DNA of 64,000 nt from Stieleria sp. JC731 (lineage in GTDB: Bacteria; Planctomycetota; Planctomycetia; Pirellulales; Pirellulaceae). The notes beneath the pieces are model-generated. The model made no database searches, had not been told where the DNA came from, and saw only the letters and a program-made list of their open reading frames with translations. Of the stretch, positions 18,234 to 29,300 are shown one piece after another. Where the stretch lies: assembly GCF_020966635.1 (NCBI RefSeq), contig NZ_JAJKFQ010000001.1, positions 186,001 to 250,000 on the forward strand. Direction: 5' to 3'. The translations under genes were made by a program, and so were the position numbers. How positions within the stretch are numbered: the first letter of the stretch is position 1; every line of letters starts with the position of its first letter.

Positions 18234-19727
18234 TTGAATATCGTCTACCTGAGTTCCGAGGCTGTCCCGTTTGCAAAGACCGGGGGGTTAGCTGACGTCT
18301 GCGGCACGTTACCACGTGAAGTCGCAGCGCTCGGACATCGCTGTACGGTCATCATCCCCGCATTTCGATCCATCCGCCGATCCGGATGTGACATCGAGAC
18401 GACGGATTTAAGTTTTGCGATTCCGATGAGCCCTGGAAAGCTGATCGGTGGGCGATTGCTGAAAAGCCAATTGCCCGACAGCAACGTCGATGTCTTGATG
18501 ATCGACCAGCCGCAATATTTCGATCGCCCTTCGCTCTATGGCGATGCAGCGGGTGACTATCCAGACAATGCGGAGCGGTTCTCGTTCTTTTGTCGTGCGG
18601 CACTGGTCGCGCTGCAACGGATCGGAAAAAAGGTCGACATCCTGCACTGCAACGACTGGCAGACCGGTTTGATCCCTGGCTTGATCAGGGCCAACCAAAA
18701 GCAGCTGAGCACGGTCAAGGATGCCGCAACGATCATGACGATCCACAACATGGCGTACCAAGGCCAGTTCCCGGCCGATGAGTTCCCGTTAACCGGATTG
18801 CCTTGGCTCGAGTTCAACCATCGGACTTACGAGTACTACGGCTACATGAACTTTCTCAAAGCCGGGATCGCAATGTGTGATCTCGTCACGACGGTCAGCC
18901 CTCGCTATGCGATGGAGATCCAAACGCCTTACCACGGATGTGGGCTCGATGGTGTGATTGCTTCACGCGGCGGTCGAGTTCAGGGGATCACGAACGGGAT
19001 CGATACATCCGTTTGGAATCCCGAGACCGATGTGAATCTGCCGGCTCAATTTGGCGTTGAGAACTGGCGCGAAGGAAAATTGGCAAATAAACGTTCGCTT
19101 CAGAAGGAATTTAAACTCGAAGAGAATGACGACGTCCCAATGATCGGGCTCGTCGGACGGCTTGCCGAACAAAAAGGCTGGGACTTGATCCTGCCGGTCA
19201 TTGAGCGGCATGTTGCCGAGGGTCGGCCGACGCAATGGATGGTGCTCGGTAGCGGTGATCCCATTATCGAAAAGGAACTACGTCGTCTGGCCGAAGCAGC
19301 GCCTGACCAAGTTGCCGCGCATATTGGGTTCAACGATTCATTGGCCCATCGAATCGAAGCGGGCTCGGACTTGTTCGTGATGCCAAGTCACTACGAACCT
19401 TGTGGGCTCAATCAGCTTTACAGCTTGCGATATGGAACGGTCCCAGTTGTCACACCCACGGGCGGATTGGCTGACACTGTCGTAGATACGACTCCTGAAT
19501 CGATCGCTAAAAAGACCGCTACAGGGTTCCATCTCGCTGAGATTTCCTCTTACGGACTCGACGAAGCCATCGGCAAAGCACTGTATCTCCGCTATCACGA
19601 AGAAAAAAATTGGGATGCCCTCGTTCGACGAGGGATGACGTGCGACTGGTCTTGGAGGAAGAGTGCTTCCCAGTATGTCTCCCTTTATGAAAGTGCAGTT
19701 GCCCTTACCACACCAGCGACACGATAG
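18234..19727 (+). CDS. glgA: Glycogen synthase (ADP-glucose type, GT5)
   Basis: 497 residues. The start must be the TTG at 18234, because an in-frame TGA lies at 18228-18230 and the protein begins with the family's exact start. It has the GT5 N-terminal 'AKTGGLADVCGTLP' loop (Lys15 binds the ADP-glucose phosphate). It also has 'HCNDWQTGLIPGL', 'TIHNMAYQG' and 'GITNGIDTSVWNP', and the C-terminal 'MPSHYEPCGLNQLYSLRYG' followed by 'PTGGLADTV', which contains the EX7E-type donor site. The length is normal for bacterial GlgA. It transfers glucose from ADP-glucose to growing alpha-1,4-glucan in the cytoplasm. GalT-like and GH57 genes follow on the same strand, giving an alpha-glucan metabolism set. 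Confidence 0.95.
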   Translation: MNIVYLSSEAVPFAKTGGLADVCGTLPREVAALGHRCTVIIPAFRSIRRSGCDIETTDLSFAIPMSPGKLIGGRLLKSQLPDSNVDVLMIDQPQYFDRPSLYGDAAGDYPDNAERFSFFCRAALVALQRIGKKVDILHCNDWQTGLIPGLIRANQKQLSTVKDAATIMTIHNMAYQGQFPADEFPLTGLPWLEFNHRTYEYYGYMNFLKAGIAMCDLVTTVSPRYAMEIQTPYHGCGLDGVIASRGGRVQGITNGIDTSVWNPETDVNLPAQFGVENWREGKLANKRSLQKEFKLEENDDVPMIGLVGRLAEQKGWDLILPVIERHVAEGRPTQWMVLGSGDPIIEKELRRLAEAAPDQVAAHIGFNDSLAHRIEAGSDLFVMPSHYEPCGLNQLYSLRYGTVPVVTPTGGLADTVVDTTPESIAKKTATGFHLAEISSYGLDEAIGKALYLRYHEEKNWDALVRRGMTCDWSWRKSASQYVSLYESAVALTTPATR

Positions 19728-19940
19728 GTCACCGAACCGATCTTAGCGGCATCGGAAAATATTTAAATTCTTACCTTGAACCCCGGACAGAATCGCTAGA
19801 GTTGTGCGATAGGGAGTATGCGGCAAGTCACCGAAACACGGAGAGTTTTGGAGGCCGAATCCGCACGTTTTTCGCTAAGGAGAACCAATGTTCGCCGATG
19901 CGAATCATTCGCTGTTGACCAACCACATTAGTAGTCCGTT

Positions 19941-21347
19941 ATGCATCCAAACGCCGATTCTGAGACGCACCCAGAGACGGCGGACTCTTCAGCACCACAA
20001 CGCGTGCATGAGGCGGAGTTAGAGTTTGCTGTCAAACGTACGGCTCCTAAGACTGATGGCCCTATCGATATGGACACTCGCCTGGCGACAGACGAGCGGA
20101 CACGGGTCATGTTATCTGTTCGCCGAACTAGCCGAGGCGTCGACAACCGCTGGGAAGTCGATCCCGATACACAGGATCAGATTTTAGCCGAGCACGCTTG
20201 GCTTAATGACGACTCGGCATCTCATTCCCGTCGCGACCAATTGACTGGCGGGTGGACGATTTACGCGCCCAAGCGTGACGAACGTCCCAACGAATTTGCA
20301 TCCTTGCGATCAATGCAGGCAACCCCGTTTCGCCAAGGCGAAGCACAAGTCGGTTGTCCCTTTTGTGCCGGATCCGAAGGGCAGACCCCTGAAGCCCTGT
20401 GGACAGGACGATTGGGTGACCTGACCGCGTTCCATACCGATCAGGGTTCCGACCGATTCGCGCGACCTGCGATCAGTATTTGCTATGGCGAGCAACCCGA
20501 CTGGGACGTTCGTGTTGTTCCCAACAAGTTTCCTGCCGTCACCTCGATCGACGGCGCGTCCCAGAACCGAACCGAGCCTACCACCGATGTCCTGTTCCCC
20601 TCAGCACCTGTGGTCGGCGGACACGAAGTCATCATCGAGTCATCGGGTCACGCCGAAAACATGGCGTCGTTCGATCCGGCCTTGGTCTACCTTACCCTGG
20701 TCGCCTATCGCGAACGAATCCGTCACTGGGCTTCGGTCGATGGGATCCGATACATCAGCGTGTTCAAAAACTGTGGGCCGGAAGCAGGTGCATCATTGCA
20801 TCACAGCCACAGCCAACTGATCGCAACCAGTTTGCTTCCACAGGCGGCACGCGTGACCATGGCGAGGTGTGAATCGCATCGCGCCCGTGTTGGCAGTTCG
20901 CTAGGGTGTGATCTGTTGCGAGCGGAGTGCAGTCAGCGAAGCCGTGTGATCGCCAAGACGGATTCCTTCGTTGCTTACTGCCCATTCGCAAGTCGCTTCG
21001 CCGGCATGATCCGCTTGACTTCGATGAGTCATCAACCGCGTTTTGAGTCATTTGACGACGGGACGCTCGACCGTCTTGCCAGCATGCTGACACGGGTCAT
21101 CTATTGGGTGAACCAAGCCTTCCCGGGTAAGGCATACAATTACTTGCTTCATACTTGCCCACCTTCATCGGCACAGCCTGAAGCATTTCAGTGGTGGCTG
21201 GATATCTTCCCACGGCTCAACAAAGCCGCTGGCTTTGAATGGAGCAGCGACTGCATGATCAATTCGATGCTTCCCGAAGTCGCTGCTGCGAACTATCGCC
21301 GCATCGCACGACGTGATGATCCACGACGTGTGCTCGCTTTCGGCTGA
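19941..21347 (+). CDS. galT: Galactose-1-phosphate uridylyltransferase family protein
   Basis: 468 residues from the ATG at 19941. The N-terminal ~95 residues have no recognisable fold and are an extension compared with usual GalT (about 350 residues). The core begins with 'LTGGWTIYAPKRDERP' (101-116), then the CPFC zinc knuckle (Cys139/Cys142). 'VRVVPNKFPAV' and 'GGHEVIIES' follow, and then the active-site 'HHSHSQL' (287-293), where His288-Ser-His290-Ser-Gln is the HxHxQ nucleophile motif. Members move a nucleotidyl group between sugar 1-phosphates. Between a glycogen synthase and a GH57 enzyme, a glucose-1-phosphate or ADP-glucose phosphorylase-like role is as likely as the Leloir role, so the symbol is tentative. 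Confidence 0.82.
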   Translation: MHPNADSETHPETADSSAPQRVHEAELEFAVKRTAPKTDGPIDMDTRLATDERTRVMLSVRRTSRGVDNRWEVDPDTQDQILAEHAWLNDDSASHSRRDQLTGGWTIYAPKRDERPNEFASLRSMQATPFRQGEAQVGCPFCAGSEGQTPEALWTGRLGDLTAFHTDQGSDRFARPAISICYGEQPDWDVRVVPNKFPAVTSIDGASQNRTEPTTDVLFPSAPVVGGHEVIIESSGHAENMASFDPALVYLTLVAYRERIRHWASVDGIRYISVFKNCGPEAGASLHHSHSQLIATSLLPQAARVTMARCESHRARVGSSLGCDLLRAECSQRSRVIAKTDSFVAYCPFASRFAGMIRLTSMSHQPRFESFDDGTLDRLASMLTRVIYWVNQAFPGKAYNYLLHTCPPSSAQPEAFQWWLDIFPRLNKAAGFEWSSDCMINSMLPEVAAANYRRIARRDDPRRVLAFG

Positions 21348-21926
21348 GTTGCGATTCAGTTCGACGATCCTGCAACAATGTCACTGATGCGAGCTTGCCC
21401 CTTCGCAAGCTCGCTCGGCGAACAGCTCAGTGTTGGAGGCCTAATGCCGGAGCCGCTTGCAATCGCGAGTTCGAGTTTCCCACCGGCTGTGTTCCACGCC
21501 TTCGCATCATCTGCAGAGTGTCTATGCAGATGCAGGGGGACTCAAATGGAAGCCCGAATCTGGGCTGAGGCCGCTTTCGCCCTAAAAAAACGGTTGCCCC
21601 TGCGCGACACGCGGAGACAGTCACTATGAAGGGGCTGTAGTTTTCCAAAAACTAAAGCCACTCCGGCTACGAAGTTTGCCTTTAGCTGCCGATAGACTGG
21701 ATTAGTCGGACTAGGGAAGCTGTGCCGCGTGCGGAGTCTGTGCTCTGTGGGCCAGTTTTGGCTTTCACTTCGGCGACATTTTTTGCTATCAGCACAATGG
21801 TTAGTGTGCGGGTTATTCGGGATTGTCAGACGATTCCGTACAATCCGCGACGGCTACGGAATCGTCCGAGCTTGCCAATCGTCCTGATTTACGACTTGCT
21901 TTCAAATCTATCACGTACCACCTGAT
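21348..21926. other. Gap between the GalT-like and GH57 genes
   Basis: About 580 bp with no supportable gene. A perfect ten-pair hairpin lies 41 bases after the galT stop (annotated separately). A weak inverted repeat TAGTTTT/AAAAACTA lies near 21640. The GH57 gene probably has its own promoter here, although none was recognised. Confidence 0.45.
21389..21414 (+). terminator. Hairpin downstream of the GalT-like gene
   Basis: GCGAGCTTGC (21389-21398), loop CCCTTC, then GCAAGCTCGC (21405-21414): ten perfect pairs starting 41 bases after the stop. There is no T tract, so this is either a factor-assisted stop or a 3'-end stabiliser. Confidence 0.45.
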
Positions 21927-24095
21927 ATGTCCGCTCACGTTCATCTCTGCCTGGTTCTTCACAACCATCAACCGATCGGTAACTTTGACGGTGTCTTCGA
22001 GCAAGCGTATCAGGACAGCTATTTACCGTTCTTAGAAGTCTTCGAGCCTTACGATCAGTTGCAGATTTCGCTGCACACGTCAGGGCCGTTGATGCTTTGG
22101 CTTGCCGAGCGGCATCCGGATTACCTGGATCGTTTGCGGTTATTGGTGGAGGCCGGTCGGGTTGAAATCATCGGTGGCCCGCAGTACGAGCCCATCCTAA
22201 CGATGTTGCCTTCGCGAGATCGTGTCGGTCAGATCGAATCTTATAGTCGCTGGCTGGAACGCAATCTTGGCACCAGCCCGGACGGCATGTGGATGCCCGA
22301 ACGTGTTTGGGAGTCGGGGTTGAGCCGCGATATCGTGGATGCGGGGATCAGTTACACCGTCTTAGACGACTATCACTTTCGTGCGGCAGGGCTTCGCAAC
22401 GAGGAGATGACCGGCTACTTCATCACCGAAGACGATGGGCGTTTGCTGCGTATTTTCCCAGGGTCGGAACATCTCCGTTACACCATCCCATTCCAACCGG
22501 TTCAAGCAACCATTGATCACTGCCGCGAAGTCGCCGAGCGATCGCCCGGTGCGGTACTGACGTTTGGTGACGACGGTGAGAAATTTGGTACCTGGCCAGA
22601 TACCAAGGTGCACGTTTACGAGCGTGGTTGGTTGCGTGGGCTGTTTGATGCGTTAACTGCAAACGCATCGTGGTTGCACACCGTGACGTTGAACGAAGCG
22701 ATCAATCGCACCCCGTCGCGTGGAAAGGTTTACCTGCCCGATTGCAGCTACCGTGAAATGGGCGAATGGTCACTGCCAACTAAGGCTCAGCAGACGCTTG
22801 ATCATGTGACCCACGAAATGGAGTCTGATCCTCATTGGAAGGATTTGCAGAACTTTGTGCGTGGCGGTTACTGGCGAAACTTCAAGCGTAAGTATGAAGA
22901 AACCAACGAAATGTACGCGCGAATGATGCACGTCAGTCGCCGTATCGTTGACGCAGAAGCGGCCGGTGTGGATGCGAGTCAATTGGCTGTCATCCGTGAT
23001 CACTTGTACCGCGGCCAGTGCAACTGCCCTTACTGGCACGGTGCTTTTGGCGGGATTTACCTGCCTCACCTTCGCAACGCGATCTATGAGCACCTGATTA
23101 CCGCCGACAACTTGCTGTCGCAGATGACTGGCGAGTTCAACGACAACGCAGTGACGGCGACGAACGACGATTACAACTTTGACGGCATGCAAGAAGTCCG
23201 TCTCAGCAACGACAAGCTGTGTGCTTGGGTGCAGCCTGGCCGTGGTGGTCGAATGTACGAACTGGACGTCCGTAGTATCAGTCACAACCTGCTGGCGACC
23301 CTGCAGCGTCGTCCGGAAAGCTATCACCAAAAGGTGCTTGCCGGTCCCAATGCGGCTGGTGACGATGTCGCAAGCATTCACGATCGCGTCGTCTTCAAAC
23401 AAGCGGATCTCGACAAGCGATTGCAGTACGACCGCTATGCACGCAAGAGCTTGATGGATCACTTCTATGACAACGATGCTTCGTTAGAAGCGGTTTGGCG
23501 TGGCGAAGCGATGGAGCGTGGTGACTTTGTCGAGCTTCCGTTCGAAACAAAGCTCCGCCGAGGCTCGGACCGTGTTCAGGTCCAGATGCGCCGTGAGGGC
23601 AACGCCTGGGGGATCCCAATCGTGTTGACAAAGGCCGTCACCTTGGTCGCCGGAAGCGAAACATTGGAGGTGACCTACCTGTTGGAGAACCTTCCACAGG
23701 ATCGTGATTTGCACTTCGGCATCGAGATGAACTTTGCCGGATTGCCTGCAGGTGCCGATGACCGATATTTCACAGACGAACACGATCAGCGTCTTGGTCA
23801 ATTGGGACAGCCCCTGGACTTGCACGACGCATCGTCGCTCAGTCTGTCGGACCGTTGGCTTGGTATCGACGTTTCGCTGAAGCTGGACCGACCGAGCGGT
23901 ATTTGGGCATTTCCAGTTGAAACGGTCAGTCAAAGTGAGGCCGGGTTCGAACTGGTCCACCAAAGTGTGTGCGTACAGCCGCACTGGCTAGTCCGTGGAG
24001 ACAGTGAAGGACGCTGGCACGTAACGATCGAGATGTCCGCTGCATGCGAGCAAAACGCGGAAACCATCGACCAAGAACAGGTCATCCAGTTGTAG
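21927..24095 (+). CDS. Glycoside hydrolase family 57 (4-alpha-glucanotransferase / alpha-amylase type)
   Basis: 722 residues from the ATG at 21927. GH57 motifs occur in order: HNHQP (12-16), 'GPQYEPILTMLP' (84-95), 'WMPERVWE' (122-129, nucleophile Glu125) and 'LTFGDDGEKFGTWP' (211-224) carrying the acid/base Asp. The C-terminal half resembles the beta-rich DUF1925/DUF1926 domains of the 4-alpha-glucanotransferase and alpha-amylase branch ('NYDFDG'-like and 'LTYLLEN'-like strands). Length and domain order fit the Thermococcus 4-alpha-glucanotransferase type. There is no signal peptide, so it acts in the cytoplasm on stored or imported alpha-glucan, consistent with GlgA two genes upstream. A strong terminator follows. 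Confidence 0.92.
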   Translation: MSAHVHLCLVLHNHQPIGNFDGVFEQAYQDSYLPFLEVFEPYDQLQISLHTSGPLMLWLAERHPDYLDRLRLLVEAGRVEIIGGPQYEPILTMLPSRDRVGQIESYSRWLERNLGTSPDGMWMPERVWESGLSRDIVDAGISYTVLDDYHFRAAGLRNEEMTGYFITEDDGRLLRIFPGSEHLRYTIPFQPVQATIDHCREVAERSPGAVLTFGDDGEKFGTWPDTKVHVYERGWLRGLFDALTANASWLHTVTLNEAINRTPSRGKVYLPDCSYREMGEWSLPTKAQQTLDHVTHEMESDPHWKDLQNFVRGGYWRNFKRKYEETNEMYARMMHVSRRIVDAEAAGVDASQLAVIRDHLYRGQCNCPYWHGAFGGIYLPHLRNAIYEHLITADNLLSQMTGEFNDNAVTATNDDYNFDGMQEVRLSNDKLCAWVQPGRGGRMYELDVRSISHNLLATLQRRPESYHQKVLAGPNAAGDDVASIHDRVVFKQADLDKRLQYDRYARKSLMDHFYDNDASLEAVWRGEAMERGDFVELPFETKLRRGSDRVQVQMRREGNAWGIPIVLTKAVTLVAGSETLEVTYLLENLPQDRDLHFGIEMNFAGLPAGADDRYFTDEHDQRLGQLGQPLDLHDASSLSLSDRWLGIDVSLKLDRPSGIWAFPVETVSQSEAGFELVHQSVCVQPHWLVRGDSEGRWHVTIEMSAACEQNAETIDQEQVIQL

Positions 24096-24129
24096 ACTTC
24101 CTGAGTCTCGCTGCATCAAATTGAACAAG

Positions 24130-24162
24130 ACGGCATACCCAAATACGGTGTGCCGTTTTTTT
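24130..24162 (+). terminator. Intrinsic terminator after the GH57 gene
   Basis: ACGGCATACC (24130-24139), a seven-base loop, then GGTGTGCCGT (24147-24156): ten pairs with one G-T wobble, running straight into a run of seven T at 24156-24162. It starts 35 bases after the GH57 stop and closes the alpha-glucan set. Confidence 0.9.
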
Positions 24163-24246
24163 GTTTGCGGATCACTATCGCGCGATGTATCCGTGGTATG
24201 ATCCAAATCACTCCCCCCCTCTTTTCCCTCCCTGTGCACTTTCGCA

Positions 24247-25092
24247 ATGACCAGCTCTTTGGACGCTGTTGATGTCAGCGACTATCAACGTGACGGATAT
24301 TTGCTACGGCGGGCGCTATTCGATCACGATGAGATTGATCTGCTCCGTCGTTCAGCCAAGGAAGACAAGCGTCTCGACGATCATGCCTTTGGTCGAAACG
24401 ATGGCGAAGGTGGCACCGTTCGGTTGTCGTTGTGGAATCATCCCGGGGAAGGCATCTACGGGGCATTCGCCAGGTGCAGCCGTATCGTTGAAGCGGCGGA
24501 GCAATTGCTTGGTGACGAGCCCTATCATTATCACTCCAAGATGATCATGAAGGATGCTCGGGTTGGTGGCGCTTGGGCGTGGCACCAGGATTATGGCTAC
24601 TGGTATGGCAACGGTGTGTTGACGCCGAACATGCTAAGTGTCTTTATCGCTGTCGACCCAAGCACTCGTTTGAATGGCTGTTTGCAAGTGATCCGAGGGT
24701 CGCATCAATGTGGACGTATTGACCATCGATTGACAGGTGAGCAAGCCGGCGCGGATCTGGATCGCGTTGAGGAAATCATCAAGCGAATGGAGCATCAGTA
24801 CGTGGAAATGGAACCCGGTGACGCATTGTTTTTCCATTCGAACTTGCTGCACCGGAGCGACCAAAACCGTTCCGATTCTCCGCGTTGGGCGATGGTATGT
24901 TGTTACAACGCCAGGTCCAATGATCCGTATAAAGATTCGCACCACCCGCGATACATACCACTGGAGCGCATGGATGATGCGGCGATCAAGCAGATCGGTG
25001 TCCGCCGTTTCGCAGATGACGATGATTCTGAGGTTGCGTTTTTAGATCCCAACCACGATGCCAGTGCCAAATCGCTTGAGCAAAGTAGTTGA
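24247..25092 (+). CDS. Phytanoyl-CoA dioxygenase (PhyH) family protein
   Basis: 281 residues from the ATG at 24247. The Fe(II)/2-oxoglutarate double-stranded helix motifs are present: 'WHQDYGYW' gives His113-x-Asp115, 'HSNLLHRSDQN' gives the distal His202, and Arg213 in 'SPRWAMVC' is the likely 2-oxoglutarate anchor. The N-terminal 'YQRDGYLLRRALFDHDEI' is typical of the family. Such enzymes hydroxylate small molecules; the substrate cannot be told from sequence. The stop is six bases before the start of the oxidoreductase gene, so the two are almost certainly one operon and may act on the same compound, perhaps a sugar or polyol derivative. Confidence 0.88.
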   Translation: MTSSLDAVDVSDYQRDGYLLRRALFDHDEIDLLRRSAKEDKRLDDHAFGRNDGEGGTVRLSLWNHPGEGIYGAFARCSRIVEAAEQLLGDEPYHYHSKMIMKDARVGGAWAWHQDYGYWYGNGVLTPNMLSVFIAVDPSTRLNGCLQVIRGSHQCGRIDHRLTGEQAGADLDRVEEIIKRMEHQYVEMEPGDALFFHSNLLHRSDQNRSDSPRWAMVCCYNARSNDPYKDSHHPRYIPLERMDDAAIKQIGVRRFADDDDSEVAFLDPNHDASAKSLEQSS

Positions 25093-25098
25093 GCATCG

Positions 25099-26205
25099 AT
25101 GCCGGACGATCAACCTTTGGAAAATGCCGCTTTGGATTATCGGCCCAAGCTGCCTGAGCGAAGCGATTTTAGGATCGGCTGCATTGGTGCTGGATTCATC
25201 ATGGCCGATTGCCATCTTGTCGCCTATCGCGCCGCCGGGCTAACGCCGGTCGCGATTGCTTCACGCACACCTTCGCGAGCCGCAGAAGTCGCCGCACGCC
25301 ATAGGATTCCGACTTCTTATCCGACCTACCAAGAATTGCTCGCCGATCGGTCGGTTGAGGTCGTTGATGTTGCCGTACCGCCAGATTGTTTGTTGTCTGT
25401 GGTCACGGATATCGTTAAAGCTTCGCATGTCCGTGGGATCCTCGCGCAAAAGCCGCTCGGTTGCAGCCTTTCAGAAGCAACCAAGATCGTTCGCCTTTGC
25501 GAAGATGCGGGGGTCGTTTTGTGTGTCAACCAGAACATGCGATACGATCAATCGGTCCGGGCCGCACGAAGCTTGATTCAGCGTGGTGTCTTGGGTGAAC
25601 CCGTATTGGCGACGATCGACATGCGAGCTATTCCGCACTGGATGCCGTGGCAAGAGCGACAGGGGTGGATGACATGCAGGATCATGTCGATTCATCATCT
25701 CGATGCGATGCGATTTTGGTTCGGCAATCCGCAGCGAGTGTTTGCGAGTTTCCGAACAGACCCGCGGACATCATTTGAGCATACCGACGGCATCGGGCTT
25801 TACATTCTGGAGTACGAAAGTGGATTGCGATGTATGATCTGCGACGACGTGTGGGCGGGGCCTGCAAAAGAAGGCGCGGCGGCAGATTTAGGGATTCGCT
25901 ATCGTATCGAGGGGATTCGCGGATTGGCTAAGGGGACGATCGGATGGCCGGACTATCCTAAGCGAACACCGAGCACGTTGGACTATACGACGACCGAATC
26001 TGCGACTTGGCATCGGCCACGATGGAACGAAGTCTGGTTTCCGGACGCTTTCTTGGGGCCGATGGCCGAGCTGCTCTGTTCGCTCGAAGAAGAAAAATCG
26101 CCTTCCATGTCGGGGCAAGACAACTTGGCGACGATGAAGCTGGTAGACGCCTGTTATCGCTCGGCGGAGACTCACTGCGCGATCGAACTGGAAAATCAAT
26201 CGTGA
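25099..26205 (+). CDS. Gfo/Idh/MocA family oxidoreductase
   Basis: 368 residues from the ATG at 25099. The N-terminal Rossmann fold shows '[18 protein letters not shown]', the GxGxxx nucleotide loop. The '[13 protein letters not shown]' segment corresponds to the family's EKP motif with Gln in place of Glu. The C-terminal alpha/beta domain contains '[15 protein letters not shown]', where the paired histidines lie in the usual catalytic region (DxxxH-like). Members oxidise or reduce sugars and polyols with NAD(P). It follows the PhyH-type gene by six bases. A hybrid histidine kinase begins 99 bp downstream, which could sense a related signal or be unconnected. Confidence 0.9.
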   Translation: MPDDQPLENAALDYRPKLPERSDFRIGCIGAGFIMADCHLVAYRAAGLTPVAIASRTPSRAAEVAARHRIPTSYPTYQELLADRSVEVVDVAVPPDCLLSVVTDIVKASHVRGILAQKPLGCSLSEATKIVRLCEDAGVVLCVNQNMRYDQSVRAARSLIQRGVLGEPVLATIDMRAIPHWMPWQERQGWMTCRIMSIHHLDAMRFWFGNPQRVFASFRTDPRTSFEHTDGIGLYILEYESGLRCMICDDVWAGPAKEGAAADLGIRYRIEGIRGLAKGTIGWPDYPKRTPSTLDYTTTESATWHRPRWNEVWFPDAFLGPMAELLCSLEEEKSPSMSGQDNLATMKLVDACYRSAETHCAIELENQS

Positions 26206-26304
26206 TGAAAAATCTCGTCCGTGCTGTAAGCCAAACGGGTCGATGCTGCGTAGAATTCAACAGAGAAGGCGGAGACAAGCCAAAGCTAGCGAGGCGACCA
26301 AGCG

Positions 26305-29300
26305 ATGGCCCAAACAAGCTCTAACGAATCCGAGGCGATGTATCGGTCTTTGATCGAAAGTCTGCCACTTTGCGTGATCCGAAAAGACCTGCAAGGTCAA
26401 CTTCAATACGCAAATGAACTCGCGTGTCAATCGATCGGACGCCCCGTGGCGGAGCTGATCGGCAAGTCTGACTTCGATCTCTTTCCCGAGGACTTGGCCA
26501 AGAAGTATTTGGCCGATGACCATCATGTCATCGAAACTGAAGCCTTGTACCACAACGTCGAACGGCATCAGGATGCAAGCGGCACCGTGAAATACGTCGA
26601 GGTGTGGAAAGCACCGGTGCGTGATGAGTCGGAAAGCGTTGTCGGGATCCAAGTCATGTTTTGGGACGTGACGGATCAAAAGAACACCGAACATCAGATC
26701 GAATTTGAACGCAATCTACTTTCGATTCTGTTAGAGACTGTTCCAGATTCGATTTACTTCAAAGACACCGAAAGCCGCTTCATTCGATTAAGCCGAAGCT
26801 GTGCCGCAAAGCTCGGTCTGAAGGATGCACGCGAGGCGATTGGGAAATCCGATGCCGATTTCTTCGGTCGCGATCATGCGAAAGAGGCACTCGCTGACGA
26901 ACGCCGGATTTTAGAAACCGGTGAAATGATCCAAGGCAAAATCGAACGCGAAACCTATCTCGATCGCGATGACACTTGGTGTAGCACAACGAAAGCGCCC
27001 TTGGTGGATTCGTTCGGGCAGGTCGTCGGTACCGTCGGGATCTCACGCGACGTTTCCGAACAGATTCGTGCCGAACAAGAGCTGTCGCGAGAACGCGACC
27101 TGTTGAAGACGATCATCAATAACGTTCCAGACTTGATCTATGTCAAAGATCGTGCCGGACGGTTTGTGACCGCCAACGAATCTTTGGTCAGTCTGCTTGG
27201 TCTTGAGTCAACGGATCAAATCATCGGAAAAAGCGACTATGACTTTTCACCAGCCGAGCTGGCGTGCAACTATGTGACCGATGATCAGAACGTGATGCGG
27301 ACTGGCAAGGCGCTGTTCGATCGTGAGGAGTCTCATCAGGGATCGGACGGACAGCCGCGGTGGCTGTTGACCACCAAAGTCCCGCTGCGTGATTCAGAAG
27401 GCACGGTCGTTGGCGTCGTTGGCATCGGGCACGACATCACGGAACGAAAGAAGTTCGAAAAGGAAATCGTTCAAGCGAAGGAAGTCGCCGACAAAGCCAA
27501 TCGCGCCAAAAGCGATTTCCTCGCTAACATGAGTCACGAAATCCGCACCCCGATGAACGCCATCATCGGGATGACGGATCTGTTGCTCGACACGCGGCTA
27601 GATGCCACGCAGCGAAGCTTCTTGTCGATGGTTCAGGAGTCCGGCGAAGCCTTACTGTCGATCATCAACGACATTTTAGACTTTTCGAAAATCGAAGCCG
27701 GTAAGTTGGAGATCGAACCGCAGACGTTTGATCTTCGCGAAAGTATCGGCGACACGATGAAAACGCTGGGACTGAAGGCTCACGCCAAAGGCATCGAGCT
27801 TGCCTTCCGTGTCGAACCTGCAATTCCACGCTATGTGGTTGGTGATGCCGGGCGTATCCGACAGATCTTGGTCAATTTGGTCGGCAACGCGATCAAGTTT
27901 ACCGAGCAGGGCGAAGTCTTTGTCGATGCCAAAGCAAAGCAGGTGACCGATCAGGAATTGGTCCTTTCGGTCAAGGTTCAAGACACAGGCGTCGGAATAC
28001 CGGCCGAACGCTGCGAGGCAATCTTTCGTGAATTTGAGCAGGCGGATACGTCGGTGACGCGGCGATTCGGTGGCACGGGACTTGGGTTGGCCATTTCGAC
28101 CCGGTTGGTGAACTTGATGGGCGGAGCGATCGAAGTTGACAGTGAAGTCGGCCGCGGCAGTACATTCCAGTTTGATTTGCACTTGGGCGTCTCTGCCGAC
28201 GCAGAGGCAACAGCCTCTCAAGGCCTCGTTCAAGTTGGCGGGACCAAAGTTTTGGTTGTCGATGACAATGCGACTAATCGAGCCATTTTGAAAGAGATGT
28301 TCTCCAATTGGGGAATGAACCCCATCGTCGCCGAATCAGGTAAAGTCGCGTTGGCATTGTTGCGTGAAGCGGAACGCAGCGATCAGCCATGCAAGTTGAT
28401 CGTCACCGACATTCACATGCCTGAAATGAGCGGTTATGACTTGGTGCAGCAGATTCGGCAGGATGCGAGTGTTGCCGAAACACCGGTCATCATTTTGACC
28501 AGTGCGGGAAGACAGGGAGATCACGCCAGAAACATCGAACTGGAAATCGCCGAGCGACTGTTAAAGCCGGTGAAGCAATCTGAAATCTTTGACGCCATCG
28601 TTCGAACCCTTGGTGTCAACGGCGTCGAGGATGAGCACGCCCACGCAGTTGCTGATATTGCCGACGAATCGCTCCATGGACTTCGGGTTCTGTTGGCTGA
28701 AGACAACGTTGTGAATCAAAAGCTGGCGATAGGTGTTCTTTCGCGAATGCAGATCGAAGTGACCGTCGTCGGGGATGGGCAAGCCGCGATCGATTTGTTG
28801 GAACAGCGATCCTTCGATCTTGTCTTGATGGATGTTCAAATGCCCGTTGTCGATGGTTTGGCGGCGACGCAACGAATCCGAGAACGAGAGCAGGAAACAG
28901 GACGTTCGCGGGTTCCGATCATTGCGATGACTGCCCATGCGATGAAAGGTGATCGTGATAAATGCCTCGAAGTGGGGATGGACGAATACATTCCCAAACC
29001 AATTCGCATCGGAACGTTAAAAGAGAAGCTGTCACACGTGGTCGATCAGTTCGGACGATTCGATGCGGTACAGCAATTGAACATTCCGGCAAACGAACCG
29101 GAAGCCGATGGGTACGATTTAGGACAGCTGCGCCAGTTGGTCAACGGCAGCGAAGAGCTATTGCAGGATTTGATCACTGCCTACACGCAGGAGAGTCAAT
29201 CTTTGCTGGGCCAGATTCAATCCGCCGTTGATAACCAGCAGGTCGAGCAGATCCATCGCTTGGCACATACCCTTGGCGGCGCTTCACGAAGTGTCGGCGC

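Noticed and set aside
21378-21629. Plus-strand open frame of 83 codons in the galT-GH57 gap
   Set aside because: It begins inside a region with a strong hairpin, lacks a ribosome-binding site and shows no family features.
22770-23462. Minus-strand open frame of 230 codons
   Set aside because: It lies wholly inside the well-supported GH57 gene on the other strand and has no recognisable domain.
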